Source: Ovis canadensis (taxonomy: Eukaryota > Chordata > Mammalia > Artiodactyla > Bovidae). From it: a stretch of 64,000 nt of DNA. Every line of letters starts with the position of its first letter. Positions within the stretch are counted from its first letter, which is position 1. Positions 43,246-54,480 of this stretch are shown in pieces. Location: positions 38,661,001-38,725,000 of the forward strand of contig NC_091262.1 of NCBI RefSeq assembly GCF_042477335.2, read 5' to 3'. A model generated the notes under the pieces. The model saw only the letters and a program-made list of their open reading frames with translations. It was not told the origin of the DNA and made no database searches. The position numbers were made by a program, and so were the translations under genes.

Positions 43246-44280
43246 TCCAGAAATAGCCAAATTTCAAGAAGCCAGCGGCAACAGGTAAATTTTCCTCACA
43301 CCCTTTAAGGGGAAAAAAAATATGCAAACGGCCACAGGACAAGTTGCTCAGCATCCCTAAATATTACGGGAGAAATGCCAATCAAAATGACAAGAAGAAA
43401 TCATACCCCATCTAACAGAATCACTAACCGGTCTGCAAACAGTTAATGGGGGAGAGAGCCGGGAGATGATGGATTACCCCTACAGGCTTCCGTGGGAATA
43501 GACATTGGAAACAGCCCCTTGAAGGGACACCCTCCACAGGCCAGAACAAAAAATTTCAAGAGAATTAAACCTAAGATTTTAACATCAACACCTGGCCTAT
43601 ATTACGAAAAAAACATCATTCAAAATGACACACATATATACCCCAACATTCACTGCAGTGCTACCTCCAGTACTCAAGATACAGACCCAAGAAGTCCATG
43701 TATAGGTTAAATCTTAAAGAAATGTGGTACACATCTATAATGGGCTATTACTCAGACATAAAAAAACCACTGAAATTATAAAGTTATGCCAATTTTTCCC
43801 ACAAGGATGGACCTTCAAGGATCATACGCTAAGTAAGTCAGCAGCAGCGGAAGAAAACAGCAGGTGATATCCTTTCTAGGCAAAATAAAAGAAAGAGATA
43901 CAGGGGAAATAATTTACAGCACAAAGAGAGACTCTGAGATTCAAATGCAAATGTGTATCTGATTTAGATAATCCACAAGGATTATCTCCTGACTTCCTTA
44001 AATGCACAGAGTCACAGAAATATTTTTCTCTAATATATATAAAAATCTGTCACTGTAATAGATATTCCACAAGGACCTGATGTTCAGCACAGAGAAGTGT
44101 ACTCAACCTTGTTCAATATACTATGTCAAAAGAGTAAAAAAGAGTGCAAATGTGCCTTAAATATATTTCATAACTTAATCAGTTGGCTGGACACGGAGAA
44201 GCACAAAACTGCAAGTTGGCTATACTTCAAAAGAGCATTGGCATGAGATTAAAGAAAAGAAAGGGAAAGAAAAGTAATGG
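43246..44280 (+). repeat. L1 3' end, sense (composite unit)
   Basis: ORF2 end and 3' UTR with a short VNTR complement (43945-44080). The terminus near 44225 is followed by an A/G-rich tail. Confidence 0.82.
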
Positions 44281-44385
44281 CTATTTTATTCCCTCTGACC
44301 TCCCTGACTTGGGCTGCTCTCCCATTCCTGGAGCTTAAGTAGGCTTGTGTTTGATGTCTGACTTGGGTTGGGGTCCAGGCACCCA
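44281..44385 (+). repeat. Partial GC module, sense
   Basis: Only the first 100 bp ('tattccctctgacctccctg'), then an abrupt join to L1 at 'gttatgacaatgaaaatttt'. Inverted twin of 4111-4260. Confidence 0.65.
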
Positions 44386-45420
44386 GGTTATGACAATGAA
44401 AATTTTAACAGAGATGGGTGACCCTATGATTTTTGCCCCACTAGGTACAATGGCCAACACAGGGAAGCAAGTTAATTATGAATAGAAACAGAGGATGGGG
44501 CACATGTACACAATGCAATATTTCCAACCATGAATAAGTAAGAAACAATGCCAAGTCCAGCTTCAGCAAAGAAAGTAGAGATGATCATCCCAAGTGTAGT
44601 AAGGGAGCCAAGGACAGGCAAGTATCCTATGATATCACTTCCAGGTGTAAGCTAAAGATGGATACAAATGAGCTTATTGCCTGAGACACAGCCTCGCAGA
44701 CTTAGAAAGGAAACTTCTAGTCAGCAGGAAATAAAGATGTGGGGCATGGAGAAATGAGCTGCTTCAGACTAAGCTATGCACACTACTATTGATAAGGTAA
44801 GTGACCGGGACCCACCGTGTACCACAAGGAAACTCACTCCATGCTCTGCGATAACCTATAAAGAAAACATCCCAACAAATCATATCTACACCTATGTGGA
44901 AGTGAAACAAGCTGTAGTAGAAGGAAACAGAAAAACAAACCACCCACAAGATTGTAATTCACTGCACACTCAGTTCAAATGATGGGATGAAAACAGAAAG
45001 AACAAAAAAGACATTCTGACTCTGTTCCCCTCAGGATATACTGAGCTGGGCTGCTGTCACATCCCTGGAGCCTGACTGGTTTGGTTCCCAAGGCTGGAGC
45101 GTCCTGGGGCTGAGAGCGCTGGGAGCATGTAGCAGGCAGTGTGCCTCCAAAAAGGACCTTCTAAAAGCACCTGGTTGGGGACATCTGGAGAGCCCCCAAC
45201 CTCCAGGTACATTTGGGATAAATTAAGAGACTTGAATTAACATATACACATTAATATACATCAAAGAGTTGATAAAAAGTACCTACTGAATAGCATAGAA
45301 AAGTTTATTGAACACACTGTAATCACCTATATGCAGAAAAGAAGGCTAGACTGAATAAATGTCTATGTATAACTAAACTGAGTTTCTATACATCTGAAAC
45401 ATACACAATATCAGAAATCC
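44386..45420 (+). repeat. L1 3' end, sense, with GC block 45025-45215
   Basis: Mirror of 3040-4110: L1 ORF2/3' UTR, GC block ('tcccctcaggatatactgag' to 'cccccaacctccagg'), then the rest of the 3' UTR and terminus near 45400. Confidence 0.8.
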
Positions 45421-45840
45421 ATTCTATTCCAATAGGAAATAACAAGGAAATTACATGGGGTTGGGGGGAAGAGTGTGGCATGAAGAAGTGCAGGCTCCCC
45501 CATCCCTGGGATTCTCCAGGCAAGAACACTGGAGTGGGTTGCCATTTCCTTCTCCAATACATAAAAGTGAAAAGTGAAAGTGAAGTCACTCAGTCCAACT
45601 CTTCGCGACCCCATGGACTGCAGCCTTCCAGGCTCCTCCATCCAGGGGATTTTCCAGGCAAGAATACTGGAGCTGGTTGCCATTTCCTTCTCCAGAAGAG
45701 TTGTGCTGCTGGGCAGTTAATATTCACAAGGATCCAGGTGGGTAGTAAAAAAACAGTTGCCCTCAGGAAATGTCCTAGGGGTTATCACTGAAAAAGAATC
45801 CAAAACAAGGCAGGCATTAAAAAAGCCTATTTTAAGATGT
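45421..45840 (+). repeat. Partial GC module, sense, with Bov-A2
   Basis: Module scraps ('gaagaagtgc', then 'aatattcacaaggatccagg', 'gccctcaggaaatgtccta') around a SINE. Mirror of 2925-3035. Confidence 0.65.
45492..45695 (-). repeat. Bov-A2 SINE, antisense
   Basis: Lacks the CTG start; begins 'aggctcccccatccctggga', followed by a second monomer ending 'gccatttccttctcc'. Not present in the mirror copy at 2.9-3.0 kb. Confidence 0.92.
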
Positions 45841-46640
45841 AACTTTAACTCACACCCTTAAAAAAAAAATCTTATGAAACAATGTCAACATCGGTAAACA
45901 TTAAAGAAAAGCAAATATAAACCACACCCAGATATCACATCACACTGGTCAGAATAACTATCGCCAAAATCTGCACAAATGATAAGTGCTGGAGAGAGTG
46001 TGGAGACAAAGGGAACACTCTTCCACCCAGGCTTGAAATGTAGATTCGTAACAGCCATTATGAAGGCTCTGTGAGGGCTCCTTCAACCATGAGAGGGGGA
46101 ATGAAATTAGAAAACTCCTTAACACTCTACACAAAATAAACCCCCAACAGTATAAATACCTAAATGCAAAGACAGATACTATGAAATTATTGAGGAAAAA
46201 ATATAAACAGAATATGATTTGACATACATACAGCAAACTCTTTGTGGCTCCACCTCTTAAAATAGTGGAAAATAAATCACAAATCAGAAAATGGGACCAA
46301 ATTAACCATACAAGCATTTGTGTACCAAAAAAACACTAAAGGAGAGAGGACAGCCCTCAAAATAGGAAGAAACATTTGCAAAGAAAGATACCCACAAGGG
46401 ATTCCTCTCTAAAACACAGAAACAGCTCGAGCAACTCAATATCAAAAATCAGTACAATCCAAGAAAGAAATGGACCAAAAATCAAAAAGGGTATTTATCC
46501 AAGGAAGGCCTACAGATTGCACTTGGGCACATGAAAAGGTGCTCAGCATCACTATTAGGAAAATGCAAATCAAAGTCCAATGAGCTAAGCACTCACATTG
46601 GTCAGAATGGTCATCTCAAACCATCTTAAGGAATAAAGGC
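45841..46640 (+). repeat. L1 ORF2 C-terminal fragment, sense
   Basis: 'atgaaacaatgtcaacatcg', 'gatatcacatcacactggtc', and further ORF2 text up to 'ccatcttaaggaataaaggc', the target site of the CHR-2 SINE. Confidence 0.85.
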
Positions 46641-46969
46641 TGGGACTTCACTGGTGAGCCAGTGAATGAGCCTGCTGATGCTGGGGACACAAATCCAATC
46701 CCTGGTCTGGGAAGATTCCACATAAATGGGGCAACTAAGCCCATGTGCCACAACTGTTGAGCCTGTGCCCTAGAGCCCTTGAACCACAACTACTGACCCC
46801 TTGCGATGCAACTACTGAAGCCTGGAGCTCTAGAGCCCAGTTTCTGCAATGAGAAGCCTCCCCAGTGAAACTATAGAGAGTAGCCCCTGCTTGCTGCAGA
46901 CAGAGAAAGCCTGCGCTCAGCAACCAAGACCCAGTGCAACCAAAGAGAAATGAGTAAAATTATTTTTTA
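46641..46969 (+). repeat. CHR-2-type SINE, sense
   Basis: Head 'tgggacttcactggtgagcc', tail T/A-rich near 46960. Flanked by 'aaggaataaa' and 'aaagaataaa', the same L1 target as in the two antisense copies. Confidence 0.9.
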
Positions 46970-48072
46970 TAAAGAATAAATGCTAGAAAAGATGTGGAAA
47001 CAAGAGAACCCTCCTGCACTGTTGATCACAATGTACCTAGGTACATACAGTAGGGATAACGTATGAAGGTTCATTTCAAAAATAACATAGAATACTTTAG
47101 GACCCAGCAATTCCATGCCTGGGCATACATCTGGAGTAATTCCAAAATGCAAATCAAAATTATAATGAGGTATTTCTTCACATGGTTCACAATCATCATT
47201 GTCCAAAAGTCGACAAACAATAAATGCTAGAGAAAGTGTAGGGGAAAGGGAATCATCCTACACTCTTCACGAAAAGGTAAATTAGTAAAAGCGACTGTGG
47301 AGAATGGCGTGCAGGTTTTATAAGAAGTGATAATGAGAATGCAACTACAGTACTCCCTGATGCATACACAAAAGCAAACTCCAAATAGATTAAAGATCTA
47401 AAGAAAAGGATGGATACAGTGAAACTCCTGAGGAAAAGAGAACACATTTTGACAAAAAATGCAGCAAGTCCTTTTTTGACACATCTCTTAGAATCATGAA
47501 AAGTAAAACCAAAATAAATAAATGGGACCTAATTCTCCTTAAAAGTATTAGCACAACACAGGAAACCAGAAACACGACAAACAGACAAACCTCATAATGG
47601 AAATAATATTTGCAAACAAAGACACTCACAAGGAATTTACCTACGAGATGTACAACCAGTTTATGCACCTCAACATCAGTGGAAAAAACCCAGTGAAATA
47701 GGGGCACAAGGTTTAAGTGGACATTTTCCCAAAGAAGACATAGAGGTGGTCCAGGGAGCACATGAAAAGATGCTCAGCATCCATAAGTATTATAGAACTG
47801 TGGATCAGAGGTACAATGTGGGATCACCTCACAAGGGTCAGAATGATCAGCATCAAAAAATCTACAACAATAGATGCTGGAAAGGGAATGGAAGAAAAAG
47901 AACCCTCCTCCCTGTTGGTGGGAATGAAAGTCAGTAAATCCACGAAGGAGAAAAGAAGAAAGGTTCATTAAAAACTAAGGAGAGAAGTACCACAGGACCT
48001 GGCAATCCCATTCCTGGACATAGATTCAGAGAAAACCGTTACTTTAAAAGACAGTGAACTCAAATAAACTGG
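46970..48072 (+). repeat. L1 ORF2 fragments in series, sense
   Basis: 46970-47130 completes the CHR-2-bearing fragment. From about 47140 two further ORF2 C-terminal pieces follow ('atgcaaatcaaaattataat'; 'cacatgaaaagatgctcagc' at 47760). All carry stops. Confidence 0.8.
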
Positions 48073-48917
48073 AATGGGTGAATTTAACTTAGATGACCAT
48101 TATATCTACTACTGTGGGCAGGAATCCCTCAGAAGAAATGGAGTAGCCATCATGGTCAACGAAAGAGTCCGAAATGCAGTACTTGGATGCAATCTCAAAA
48201 ACGACAGAATGATCTCTGTTCGTTTCCAAGGCAAATCATTCAATATCACAGTCATCCAAGCCTATGCCCCAACCAGTAACGCTGAAGAAGCTGAAGTTGA
48301 ACGGTTCTATGAAGACCTACAAGACCTTTTAGAACTAACACCCAAAAAAGATGTCCTTTTCATTATAGGGGACTGGAATGCAAAAGTAGGAAGTCAAGAA
48401 ACACCTGGAGTAACTGGCAAATTTGGCCTTGGAGTACAGAATGAAGCAGGGCAAAGGCTAATAGAGTTTTGCCAAGAGAATGCACTGGTCATAGCAAACA
48501 CCCTCTTCCAACAACACAAGAGAAGACTCTACACATGGACATCACCAGATGGTCAACACCGAAATCAGATTGATTATATTTGCAGCCAAAGATGGAGAAG
48601 CTCTATACAGTCAACAAAAACAAGACCAGGAGCTGACTGTGGCTCAGATCATGAACTCCTTATTACCAAATTCAGACTCAAATTGAAGAAAATGGGAAAA
48701 CCACTACACCATTCAGGTATGACCTAGATCAAATCGCTTATGATTATACAGCGGAAGTGAGAAATAGATTTAAGGAACTAGATCTGATAGAGTGCCTGAT
48801 GAACTATGGATGGAGGTTCATGACATTGTATGGGAGACAGGGATCAAGACCATCCCCTTGGAAAAGAAATGCAAAAAAAGCAAAATGGCTGTCTGAGGAG
48901 GCCTTACAAATAGCTGT
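48073..48917 (+). pseudogene. BovB LINE endonuclease-domain fragment (217-codon open frame)
   Basis: The frame 48074-48727 encodes most of an APE-type endonuclease of an RTE retrotransposon. It includes VIQAYAPTSN, the GDWNAKVG box (Asp/Asn of the active site) and the C-terminal SDHELL box (catalytic His). The N-terminal part with the first catalytic Asn/Glu motifs is missing, and no RT follows: BovB text decays and ends at 48917. A 3-nt loss near 48580 keeps the frame. Flanks are L1 on both sides, with about 0.4 kb of L1 lost. It is a truncated relic. The start codon at 48074 is internal to the parent protein. Confidence 0.92.
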
Positions 48918-49320
48918 GAAAAGTGACATGAGGCAAGACAAGTATCATGTGATATCACTTAGTGCTGAATTCTAACAGATACAAATGAACTTCTTTAACA
49001 AACAGAAACGCCTCACAACATAGCAAAGCACCTTATAGTTACCAAAAGGGAAAGGTGATGGGCAGAGAGAAATGAGCTGATGGAGATGAACACGCGTGCA
49101 CACGCACGCACACACACCCCCTTTATAAATAATCAGCGAGGACCCCTACTCAACACTGCATAATAAACCATATGGGAAAAGGACCCAAACAATGACACGT
49201 ACACATCTATGCATAAGTGAATCATGTTGCTGTCCACCTAAAACAAAATCAGACCCCACAACACTGTAAGTCACCTACACACCAATACAAAATACAAATT
49301 ACCAAGAGTGAATGTCAACT
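48918..49320 (+). repeat. L1 3' UTR, sense (empty-site paralog of the ERV locus)
   Basis: Sense L1 3' UTR with 'cttctttaacaaacagaaac' and 'ctgtccacctaaaacaaaat'. A CA/CG-rich microsatellite lies at 49090-49118. At about 49240 it runs unbroken through the position where the provirus interrupts the paralog. Confidence 0.88.
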
Positions 49321-49990
49321 CTGTTCCCCTCAGGCCTTGGCGACCCAGGCTGCTGTCACATCCCTGAAGCCTGGGCAGGCTGGTTTCCCAAGGATGGACT
49401 GTCACAGGGCTGACGGAGCTGGGGAGGGCGTGCCAGCCAGTGAGCCCTGCCCCATGGCCCTGGTGAGCCTGTTCCCTTCTGCTGCAACCCATAGCCTCCA
49501 GATCCAGGTGGGTCCCCCTGCACTAAAACTACGCCTACTGTACCCAAAGGATGTGGAGCCTCTGGGCTGGAAGAGCTTTGAAAATCCCCATGGGCTCCAT
49601 GTCTCCTGGTGTTGGGGTTCCCACCTCCAGCCTCCTTCCTTAGGGTCACCCCACCTATGGACGAAAGCACCCCCCTAGAGTGGTGTTGCAGCAACTGGGA
49701 TGTGTCCAGGGGACAGGGGTAAGGCAGGAAGAAGGAATGGGACACAAGCCTTGGGTGTTTCTTTTGGCACTTTCCACCTTGACAATCTAGGAATAGGACT
49801 TTCCCCAAGGCTCTGGTTCCCCTAGGGAACAGAGTTGAGCATAAAGACATGCTGCCACCTTGTGGCCATTTCTCATAACAACAACTTTGAAACCATTGCT
49901 CATGGGCACTTAATACTCAAAAGGTCTGCGGGACTGTAGGTATAAGACACCCCCGTCAAGAAATGTCCTAGGCAAGGTCATAGGAAAATA
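49321..49990 (+). repeat. GC-rich module, sense
   Basis: Close sister of 37396-38060 (shared 'gcctgggcaggctggtttcc' and 'ggatgtggagcctctgggct'). Open frames on both strands (153 codons + from 49217, 164 codons - at 49356-49850) but with different frames and ends from the sister copy, which argues against coding. Confidence 0.78.
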
Positions 49991-50576
49991 TCCAAAATAT
50001 GGCACGCATTCAAGAAGCCAGTTTCAATAAGTTTAACTGACACTGTTTAAAAAAGACACATGAAAAGATGTCAACATCACCAAATGTGAGAGAAATGCAA
50101 ATCAAAACTTCAATGAGGTATCTCCTCACACAGGTCAGAATGGCCATAGGCAGAAACTCTACAAACAATAAATGCTGGAGAGGGTGTAGAGCAAAGGGAA
50201 CCCTCCTACACTGATTTAGGGAATGGAAATTGGAAACAGCCACTGTGGAGGACACTGGGCAGATTCCTTTGCAATGAAAATGAGAATGCAATTAGATGAC
50301 TCCCTAACATACACAAAAATAAACTTCAAATAGATTAAAGGTCTAAATAAAAGGACAGATACTATGAAATTCTTAAGGAAAAAAGCAAAACACACTTTGA
50401 CATAAAATGCAGCAAGTTCTTTTTTCATCTACCTCTTAGAATCAGGAAAAATAAACAAAAATAAACAAATGGGACATTTAATAAATGTTAAAAAAAAACA
50501 TTTGCACAGCAAATGATACCACCAGTGATAGAAAAAGACAATCCTCAGAATGGAAAAAATTCTAGCAAACGAAGAT
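49991..50576 (+). repeat. L1 ORF2 end, sense
   Basis: 'cacatgaaaagatgtcaaca' to 'gaaaaaattctagcaaacga'. Ends in the BovB target-site duplication. Confidence 0.85.
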
Positions 50577-52135
50577 CAGTTAGTTCACTCACTCAGTCGT
50601 GTCCAACTCTTTGCGACCCTATGGACTGCAGCATGCCAGGCTTCCTTGTCCTTCACCAGCTCCTGGAGCTTGCTCAAACTCATGTCCATTGAGTTGGTGA
50701 TGCTATCCAATCACCTCATCCTCTGTCATCCCCTTCTCCTGCCTTCAATCTTTACCAGTATCAGGGTCTTTTCCAATGAGTCAGTTCTTTGCATCAGGTG
50801 GCCAAAGTATTAGAGTTTCAGCTTCAGCATCAGTCCTTCCAATGAATATTCAGGACTGATTTTCTTTAGGATTGTCTGGTTGGATCTCCTTGCAGTCCAA
50901 GAGTCTTCTCCAACACCACACTTCAAAAGTATCAGTTCTTTGGTGCTCAGCTTTCTTTATAGTCCAACTCTCACATCCATACATGACTACTGGAAAAACC
51001 ATAGCTTTGACTAGACAGACCTTCACTAGCAAATTAATGTCTCTGCTTTTTAATACTCTGTCTAGGTTGGTCATAGCTTTTCTCCCAAGGAGCAAGCATC
51101 CTTTAATTTCATGGCTGCAGTCACCATCTGCAGTGATTTTGGAGCCCCCCAAAATAAAGTCTGTCACTGTTTCCATTGTTTCCCCATCTATTTGCCATGA
51201 AGTGATAGAACTGGATGCCATGATCTTCGTTTTCTGAATGTTGAGCTTTAAGCCAACTTTTCCACTCTCCACTTTCCCTTTCATCAAGAGGCTTAGTTCT
51301 TCTTCACTTTCTGCCATAAGGATGGTGTCAGCTGCATATCTGAGGTATTGATATTTCTCCCAGCAATCTTGATTCCAGCTTGTGCTTCATCCAGCCCAGC
51401 ATTTCTCATGATGTACTCTGCATAGAAGTTAAATAAGCAGGTTGACAATACACAGCCTTGACGTACTCCTTTTCTGACTTGGAACCAGTCTGTGTTATGC
51501 CCACGGTCCGGTTCCCTAAGACTGAGAGAATAAGATGCTCATAGCAATGCAAAAGCACAAAGAGGTTTTATTGCTAGCTTGAGCTAGTGCCCAGGTCTCA
51601 TCCAGCGCAGTGGAGTTCTGACAAGAGCCCGGAGCTCTGAATCACATCTACTTTTATACAGACGGTTCTTTGTTCCTGTAACAGCATAGCTGATTGGCTA
51701 AACCATACGCACGTGGGCCTTTTAAACCTCGCATCCCTATCCGGATTGGCTCAGGTCTGGCACGGGTTGGGGGCTACGGGGATTTTTTCTGATTGGTCGA
51801 GCTACACTGCCTGCGGGAGTTCCCAGTGCCTCAGCTTTCCCAGAGACTAAACCTCATGCCTAGCCTCCCCTTAGAGCCTGTCCTGGCTCCAGTTTGGTCC
51901 TAACATCTGTAGTTCCATGTCCAGTTCTAACTGTTGCTTCTTGACCTGCACGCAGATTTCTCAGGAGGCAGGCAAAGTGGTCTGGTATTCCCATCTCTTT
52001 AAGAATTTTCCAGTTTGTTGTGATCCACACAGTCAAAGGCTTTGGCATAGTCAATGAAGCAGAAGTAAACGTTTTTCTGGAACTAGTCTCAGAAAACTGG
52101 AATGCAGTCAATAAAGCAGAAGTACATGTTTTTCT
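50577..52135 (-). mobile_element. BovB LINE, 5'-truncated, antisense, carrying a solo LTR
   Basis: About 1.14 kb of BovB on the minus strand plus an LTR. The frame 50850-51317 preserves LKLNIQKTKIMASS, MTNLDRVLKSRDI and VVMYGCESWT of the RT C-terminal region. Beyond the LTR the text reaches GHGTTD, LLRNLRAGQEATVRT and IPDHFACLL. A 12-bp target-site duplication, gcaaacgaagat (50565-50576 and 52136-52147), fixes the insertion in L1. Its 5' end holds a local duplication of about 60 bp (52046-52080 against 52106-52135). Confidence 0.94.
51493..51905 (-). mobile_element. Solo LTR inside BovB, with promoter motifs
   Basis: 413 bp with termini TGTTAGGACC (51905) and GGGCATAACA (51493). A perfect 4-bp target-site duplication, tctg (51489-51492, 51906-51909), is typical of gammaretroviral integration. 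On the minus strand the order is three CCAAT boxes (51792-51796, 51745-51749, 51693-51697), TATAAAA (51652-51658), and AATAAA (51567-51572). That is a complete U3-R layout. No internal genes remain. Its relation to the other LTRs here is not evident. Confidence 0.93.
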
Positions 52136-53844
52136 GCAAACGAAGATACCCACAGGGAATTTATCTCCAACACATACAAAGAATTTGTGCATCACAGTAT
52201 CAAAAAACAAACAATCCAATAAAAGATTGCCAAAGATCTAAATGCACATTTCTCCAAAGAAGGCATAGAGATGGCTATAAAGCGCAAGAAAAAATGCTCA
52301 GCCTCACTAGTTCTCAGAGAAAGGCAATTCAATTGTCCAGTGAGGTATCACCTCACATCAATCAGAATAACCATCTCAAAAAATCTACAATAAAATTTGC
52401 AGATAGTGTGGAGAGAAGAAAACCCTCCCAATGTGGCAGGGAAATGTAAATGGGTACATCCACTAGGGAAAACCTTATGGAGGTTCTTTAAAAAACAAAA
52501 CATAGAAGTATGAAGTGACCCAGTAATCCCACGCCTAGATGTAGATCTGGAGAAAACCAAAAATTTTAAAAATAACTGCAACCAAATGATCACGCAGCAC
52601 TAGGTACATTAACCAAGATATGGAAGCAACTTAAGTGTGGAAGGACAGATGGATGGATGCAGAAGAGGGGTGCATATATACAATACCATATTACTCAGAA
52701 ATTAACAGGATGAAATAATGCCAATTTTAGGGAGGAACACTCAAAGTGATCACACCAAGTGAGGGAAGTGAAACAGGAAAGACAGTTATCATAGGATATC
52801 ATTTTGGTGGGATAACAATGAACTTTTTACAAAAGAGAAACAGCCTCACAGACTTAGAAAAGAATCTCACGGGTACCAAAAAAGAAAGTTGAGAGGAGGC
52901 AGGGAGCAATTAGCTGGTTCAGATTAATAGACACACCATGAAACAGGTGCAGAAGGTCTCTTAATAGTCAGAAGTCCACCAGGGCTGTAAATGACACCTG
53001 CCTCAAGAAACGTCCTGCGGTAAATCACTGGAGAGGAGTTCCAGACAGAGCCACCTTTCAAGAGGTAAACTGTACTCACAAAGCGTAAAATAATACAAGC
53101 ACATGGAAAGACACTCCACATCAATAATCATCAGATCAATGCCAAGCAAAACTGCAATGAGGTATCACCACACACTGGTCACAATGGCCGTCACTGAAAA
53201 GCTCTACAAAGAAAAAATACTGGGGAGGATGTACAGAAAAGGGAATCCTCCTACCGTCTTGGTGGGAGTGTAATGGTGAGACCACTGTGGAAAACACCAT
53301 GGAGTTTCCTTGAAACCCCCTGCAATCCCACGCCCAGGCTTAGAGCTACAGAAGTTCATCATTCGAAATGACACGTGCCCCTCGATTTTCAGAGTAGTAC
53401 TGTTTACAATAGCTGAGACACAGAATCCACCAAAATGTCCACTGAAGAAAAATGACGATTCCGTGATACAGCCATACAAGTGAATACTACTCTGCCATAA
53501 AAGAGAAAAAATGATGACATTTGTGGCAGCATGGATGGTCTGAAGAATTTTCATACTAAGTGAGGTAAGTCAGAGACAAAAAGACAAATAGCATGTCATG
53601 TACAAGTGGAATCTGAAAATTCAGAGATGAACTAATGTCCCAAACAGAAACAGACCCACAGACTGAGAAAACCAAATTATGATCATCAAAAGAAAGCTAA
53701 AAGGGAGGGTAAATTCAGAGTTTCAGATTAATGTATACTCACTAATATTTATCAAATTGATAATCAAATAGGGCTTACTGAATACAATCAGGAGCTCTAC
53801 TGAAAAAAACTGTAATAACCTATATGAGAAAAAAATGGGAAAAG
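52136..53844 (+). repeat. L1 ORF2 end and 3' UTR copies, sense
   Basis: 52136-52910 is a continuation of the L1 target, ending in 3' UTR. 52960-53040 is a scrap of GC module ('gtaaatgacacctgcctcaa'). 53041-53844 is another ORF2/3' UTR copy. Inverted paralog of 20.9-22.6 kb, without its Bov-tA. Confidence 0.8.
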
Positions 53845-54266
53845 AGCAGCTATACCTCTCCCGTCTGCTGATCCTGCTCACAGTGCCAACAGTTTCACTG
53901 TATCTCTGTTCATTGAACGCCATTCGTTGAACCCACGGTAGGCAAGGCAGGAGAGGGGAGCTGCAAGAAGGCACGAAGAGCTGCAGAAACTGCAGACGCA
54001 TTTACTCTCCCCTGGCTGACCCAGCAGCCATAACATAACCTAGTACAACGCAAGGGCTTTCAATGGAGGCATACATGCTTACAGAGCAAAAGTAGCCCAA
54101 GGCCAAGCGAGCGCCTCCAGACGCACACGCCCAGCGTTATAAGCGATCTCAGCTGTTACGTAATCATTATTTACAAAACGTGGAGCCCGGAGCTAGAGGC
54201 TGCGGGGAGAGCGAGCCTGAGCACACCATCTTGGCTAATTTGCTCTCTCCCTTTCCCTAGAAAGAA
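53845..54266 (-). mobile_element. Possible LTR fragment inserted in L1 3' UTR
   Basis: About 420 bp that is not L1 and is absent from the inverted paralog (L1 is continuous near 20.92 kb). On the minus strand it reads 'agccaagatggtgtgctcag', a TATA-like 'gcttataacgc' and 'ctgctgggtcagccagggga'. The style is that of an ERV LTR, but termini and target-site duplication are not resolved because a Bov-A2 adjoins it. Confidence 0.45.
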
Positions 54267-54268
54267 AG

Positions 54269-54388
54269 AAAGTTGCTCAGTTGTGTCCGACTCTTTTGTG
54301 ACCCCATGGACTGTAACCCACCAGGCTCCTCTGTTCATGGAATTTTCCAGGCAGGAATACTAGAGTGGGTTGCCATTTCCTTCTCCAT
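54269..54388 (-). repeat. Bov-A2 SINE monomer, antisense
   Basis: 'gttgctcagttgtgtccgac' to 'gccatttccttctcc'; one monomer only. Confidence 0.9.
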
Positions 54389-54480
54389 ACGTATACATAA
54401 AATCGAATCAAGTTCCTATACATATAAAATCAACAAAACAATGGAAATCAACTCTACTCCAATATAAAATAAAAATTAAA
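54389..54480 (+). repeat. L1 3' terminus, sense
   Basis: 'caactctactccaatataaa' is the exact reverse complement counterpart of the terminus at 20812-20835. It marks the inner edge of arm B'. Confidence 0.85.

Noticed and set aside
48074..48727. Functional endonuclease gene
   Set aside because: It lacks the N-terminal catalytic part and the reverse transcriptase, starts at an internal Met, and sits as a fragment in L1.
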